Source: Moritella sp. JT01 (GTDB lineage Bacteria; Pseudomonadota; Gammaproteobacteria; Enterobacterales; Moritellaceae). Taken from it: 64,000 bases of DNA. A model generated the notes under the pieces. That model saw only the letters and a program-made list of their open reading frames with translations, was not told where the DNA came from and made no database searches. Shown here piece after piece: positions 60,807 through 64,000 of the stretch (positions are counted from its first letter, which is position 1; every line of letters begins with the position of its first letter). The translations under genes and the position numbers were made by a program. The stretch is taken from contig NZ_LOCN01000007.1 in NCBI RefSeq assembly GCF_001574435.1, forward strand, positions 535,186 to 599,185, written 5' to 3'.

Positions 60807-63800
60807 ATGATACGTTTTACGTCTTGGTTATTACTCTTTTGTACATTAGGTATATTAACAGCATGTGGTGGCGGCGGTAGCAGCGATGGTACTGGCGAAG
60901 CACCAAAGCCTTCAGATAAAAAAACACTGACATCAATTCAGGTCAATATTAAGCAAGCGACGACATTTGGCCTCCTTAAACCAGCTATTGCAGTAGGGCT
61001 TACCCAGTCATATGATGCCGTCGGTTATTATAGCGATGGTGCTACACAGGTCATAACTGATGACGTAACTTGGCAAGTCGATAATGAAGCACTTGCAGTT
61101 ATTACAAATGGTAAAGTCGAAGGACTTAAGTCCGGGCTTGTAATGATCACAGCCTCAAAAGGCAATGTGTTCAGCCAAGAAATAAGGCTGGAAATCACAG
61201 ATGCAGTTCCTTTATCAATTAATATTGACCTGAAAGAACATGAGATGCTCCTCGGTCAAAAACAAGATATATCATTAACCGCAAAATTATCTGATAACAG
61301 CGCGAGTAGAGTCACTGATGATATCGTTTGGGAAACTTCGGATGGGATTAAGGTTGATAGCGAAGGTCAGTTAGTCGCAACCCAAGCAGGCAGTGCAAAC
61401 CTAACAGCATCTTATCGTGGTTTAATTTCAAGCATAGAATTAGTGGTAAAACCTGCAGAACTACGCGAACTTGAAGTTGAAGTCAAATCTAATGAAATAA
61501 ACTTACCGAAAGGCTTAACGAAAACACTTATAGTCAAAGGGTTTTATAGTAACAAAGAATTTAAGGATCTGAGCAACGCAGCGAAATTGGTTATTGATGA
61601 TGAAAGCATCGCTTATCTCGATAAACAGGGAAAGCTAGTTGCCCTCAAAGAAGGTCGCACTCGTTTGCATGCTGAATATTTATCTATAGAATCACCATCT
61701 ATTACTGTGGTCATTACCGCAGAAAAATTAACAACATTAGTGATCAGTGCAGATGAAACCATCATTAACGGCCTAAACACTCAGATTAAGATTACTGGTG
61801 AATTTACCAATAAGAAACAACTGTCCTTCACAGGTAAAGCCAAGTGGTTTGTAAAAAGCACAGACCAGCTAGACGCCTCTCGTATTTTAACCGTTGTTCA
61901 AGGAAAGGCTACTGCGATTGGACAGGGTAGTGTACACGTTTGGGCACAAGTCGGTAACGTAAAAAGTGAATCGATCCTCATTACGGTAATAAAAGCAAGA
62001 TTACAAACACTATCTCTAACAGTAGATACACCTAATATAGTCCCAAACCAGATGACAAGTTATACAGTCATAGGTCAATATGATAATGGTACCAAAAAAG
62101 ATTTAACAAACGATTCGTTACTCAGAACAGAGAGGGACAATCACAATGTGAGACTTAACTATAGGGACGCAAAAATCATCGGAATGCATCCTGGTATCGC
62201 GACAATTACCGCATCTAGAGGCGAGATATTCAGTGACCCGATTACCATGACGGTAACAAAGGCTAAGCTAACAAAATTAATGGTCGATCTGGGACCTAAA
62301 TTACCAGTCGCGAGTGGCCTAAACCTTAAACTCGATGTTTACGGGACTTATGAATATGATAATGATGATGCTGGTGAAAGTATTATTCATCCGGTTACAT
62401 CGAACGTTACTTGGCATAGTCAGGATCCTGCCATCGTTTCTGTTGATAAGCAATCATTAGTCGGTAAGTTACCAGGTACCACCCAAGTATGGTGTAGTTT
62501 AGATGGCTTAGAGAGTCAACATTTTGATGTTATAGTCACGGATGCTGAAGCTCAGTCTTTACGTATTACCCAAGAAAAAAAGACTACTATTGCAGGATAT
62601 TCTGTCAAATATCACGCTTTTTCGACATACACTGACAACAAAGAACTCGAGGTCACTGATCTAGTTAAATGGCATAGTTCTGATATTCAAAAAGCATTTT
62701 TTACAGGTAATACGCTCAATACCAAACATGCTGGTAAGGTAACCATTCGCGCAACATTCGGTACGTTTACAAAGAGCGCTAGCCTTACGATTAGCAATGC
62801 CAAATTAGAAACGATTAAACTAAATCAGGTACAAGACGATATTCCTCTCGGTCAAACATATACATTATCGGGCATTGGTATAGATAGTTTAGACAACGAG
62901 ATTTCTATAGATGTAAACAAGTTTAATTGGAACACTGCTGATAACTCAATCGTGACTTTCATTTCGGATGGTGAAATCAAAGCGATGAAAGAAGGCAGCA
63001 CCGAAGTTACAGTGAGCGATAAAACTGACTCATCAATAAAGTATTCTATGTATATTCAGGTGGGTCCTAAAGCGCTAAAAGCTATCCAGATTAATGCTAC
63101 TTCCTTTGATCTAATTTACGGTACTGATATGAAGCTTGGTGCAACGGGTATATACACTGACGACACAAGTAATAACATTAGTGATCAAGTAGAGTGGAGC
63201 AGTAAATCGGAGGTAATAACGGTTGACAAGAATGGTATTGCTCTTGCTCGTACGCAAGACGATAGCGCCTCGTCTAATACGACTATTTCTGCTAAATTAG
63301 GTGATATTCAAAATACCGCAAATTTCTTTATTAGCAACATCAATGTTATCGTTGAAAAACCAAGTGTCGTAAGTATCACCTCAAATACTGGCAGTGCTGT
63401 CTTTAGCTTAACACCTTCGAAAGCGCTATTGCGTATGATGGATTTTAACCCTTTAAACAAAGCGAATATAGGACGTCTAAGAGCCGAATCCGATCATATC
63501 ATTTATGAGGGACAAGGTAGCCATCCACAATTTAAACACTTTAATTCTAAGGATAGGTCTGCTACACAATTCTGCGAAAACCTATCGAATGCAGGGCTCG
63601 ACGGTCGCCATAATTGGAAACTCGCATCGGTTAAAGAATTGCTAGCGTTGAGATCGGCCCCATCATCCGATAAGACACTAAAAGATAGTGATTATTTTTC
63701 CAACTCGACCGATACTAATACCATGGTGGATTTGAACAGAGAAAATGATCATCCGGTCAAGAAAAACCGCCCAAATGATATCTTAGGATATGTCAGCTGC

Positions 63801-63815
63801 GTCTCAATAAACTAA
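60807..63815 (+). CDS. Large surface lipoprotein with bacterial Ig-like (BIG2) repeats and a DUF1566-like end
   Basis: 1002 residues. Lipobox LGILTAC with Cys at ~21, followed by a Gly/Ser linker (GGGGSSDGTG). Then about nine tandem ~90-residue Ig-like units (~40-860), each with a pattern such as YSDGATQVITDDVTWQ, then an Ala/Val strand. The C-terminal ~110 residues (FCENLSNAGLDGRHNWKLAS, KELLAL) resemble the Lcl/DUF1566 domain found on secreted adhesins. It probably forms an extended rod on the outer membrane. The repeats have diverged, so they are old. Confidence 0.85.
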   Translation: MIRFTSWLLLFCTLGILTACGGGGSSDGTGEAPKPSDKKTLTSIQVNIKQATTFGLLKPAIAVGLTQSYDAVGYYSDGATQVITDDVTWQVDNEALAVITNGKVEGLKSGLVMITASKGNVFSQEIRLEITDAVPLSINIDLKEHEMLLGQKQDISLTAKLSDNSASRVTDDIVWETSDGIKVDSEGQLVATQAGSANLTASYRGLISSIELVVKPAELRELEVEVKSNEINLPKGLTKTLIVKGFYSNKEFKDLSNAAKLVIDDESIAYLDKQGKLVALKEGRTRLHAEYLSIESPSITVVITAEKLTTLVISADETIINGLNTQIKITGEFTNKKQLSFTGKAKWFVKSTDQLDASRILTVVQGKATAIGQGSVHVWAQVGNVKSESILITVIKARLQTLSLTVDTPNIVPNQMTSYTVIGQYDNGTKKDLTNDSLLRTERDNHNVRLNYRDAKIIGMHPGIATITASRGEIFSDPITMTVTKAKLTKLMVDLGPKLPVASGLNLKLDVYGTYEYDNDDAGESIIHPVTSNVTWHSQDPAIVSVDKQSLVGKLPGTTQVWCSLDGLESQHFDVIVTDAEAQSLRITQEKKTTIAGYSVKYHAFSTYTDNKELEVTDLVKWHSSDIQKAFFTGNTLNTKHAGKVTIRATFGTFTKSASLTISNAKLETIKLNQVQDDIPLGQTYTLSGIGIDSLDNEISIDVNKFNWNTADNSIVTFISDGEIKAMKEGSTEVTVSDKTDSSIKYSMYIQVGPKALKAIQINATSFDLIYGTDMKLGATGIYTDDTSNNISDQVEWSSKSEVITVDKNGIALARTQDDSASSNTTISAKLGDIQNTANFFISNINVIVEKPSVVSITSNTGSAVFSLTPSKALLRMMDFNPLNKANIGRLRAESDHIIYEGQGSHPQFKHFNSKDRSATQFCENLSNAGLDGRHNWKLASVKELLALRSAPSSDKTLKDSDYFSNSTDTNTMVDLNRENDHPVKKNRPNDILGYVSCVSIN

Positions 63816-63857
63816 GTCGTCGTCATTAATCAACATAGATAAAAGTTAATGTATGTC

Positions 63858-63888
63858 ATGCCGCTCAATTAAAATGAGCGGCATTTTT
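63858..63888. terminator. Terminator after the Ig-like lipoprotein gene
   Basis: ATGCCGCTCA / TGAGCGGCAT stem with an AT loop and TTTTT. It could serve a convergent gene from the right edge too. Confidence 0.8.
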
Positions 63889-63936
63889 ATGCGCATAATT
63901 TAATTAATAAGGCCATCAATTCAGTAAAACAGAATC

Positions 63937-64000
63937 CTAACGAATTTCTTCATCGGATTCTATAGTCGATAGCTTTTCGGTGTTCTCTATTAGACAAACA
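63937..64000 (-). CDS. Possible 3' end of a gene entering from the right edge
   Basis: The minus strand keeps one frame open from the edge to TAG at 63939-63937 (ending LSTIESDEEIR). Only about 20 codons are visible. The shared hairpin between it and the lipoprotein gene is consistent with convergent genes. Confidence 0.3.
   Translation of the reverse strand, partial: VCLIENTEKLSTIESDEEIR

Overview
The window looks like the chromosome of a marine, probably cold-adapted gammaproteobacterium close to Moritella or the Vibrio/Shewanella/Photobacterium group. The evidence is the AT-rich DNA and the gene content: a full-length uspB, a priC-rsmS pair, an EmrD-type pump, a LuxO/SypG-like regulator, nickel superoxide dismutase, an scs operon and a DUF3622 gene. 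The genus is an inference from remembered family patterns. No rRNA, CRISPR array or complete prophage was seen.

Layout. (1) 1-3430: the minus-strand end of an aryl-acid cluster, with a MIO-type aromatic amino acid ammonia-lyase, a free acyl carrier protein, a MaoC-like hydratase and a carrier-adenylation fusion that runs off the left edge. (2) 3973-8131: an insertion-sequence graveyard. It holds a decayed IS4-family element that still has its inverted repeats and a perfect 12-bp target duplication, an IS256-family relic, a broken phoD, and an IS30-family element with a frameshifted transposase. It ends near tRNA-His. (3) 8729-13042: a haem-type TonB receptor with tonB-exbB-exbD, Fur boxes before both units, and a 13-copy 7-bp repeat upstream of the receptor. 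(4) gltS. (5) 14997-25361: two Fur-box operons that each encode a small protein with a shared C-terminal membrane motif. One also encodes a TPR-like protein; the other carries Ni-SOD and its maturation protease, followed by a sitABCD-type Fe/Mn transporter. Between them lie a LuxO/SypG-like sigma-54 activator, a flippase, a glycosyltransferase and a BMT5-like methyltransferase with a possible zinc finger.

(6) 25590-30905: small conserved genes (NifW-like protein, DUF938 methyltransferase), emrD, uspB and fadD. (7) 30941-36043: an RstA-like response regulator followed by three tandem paralogous histidine kinases. The kinase cores are nearly identical and the sensor domains have diverged. Each extra copy carries a relic of the regulator's 3' end. 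(8) 36577-42451: dinG, a TSUP exporter, priC, rsmS and helD. (9) 42502-46920: surface-polysaccharide genes (O-antigen ligase/polymerase, phosphoethanolamine-transferase-like protein, acyltransferase), two of them very AT-rich. (10) 47344-50522: an isolated replication-like module resembling lambda O/P, with a divergent OB-like protein of unknown role. (11) 50671-54757: scs copper/thiol-redox operon. (12) 55107-60016: DUF3622 gene, a chorismate-lyase-like gene coupled to an MFS exporter with a divergent LysR regulator, a typA/bipA fragment and cfa. (13) 60807-63815: a large lipoprotein with Ig-like repeats.

How the genes work together. Much of the left half looks like one iron-responsive region: haem uptake, TonB energisation, Fe/Mn import and an iron-free superoxide dismutase all sit behind Fur-like sequences. 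Polysaccharide and lipid-surface genes are scattered through the window. The most unusual items are the carrier-adenylation/ammonia-lyase cluster, the triplicated kinase array, the pair of Fur-linked micropeptides and the O/P-like module.
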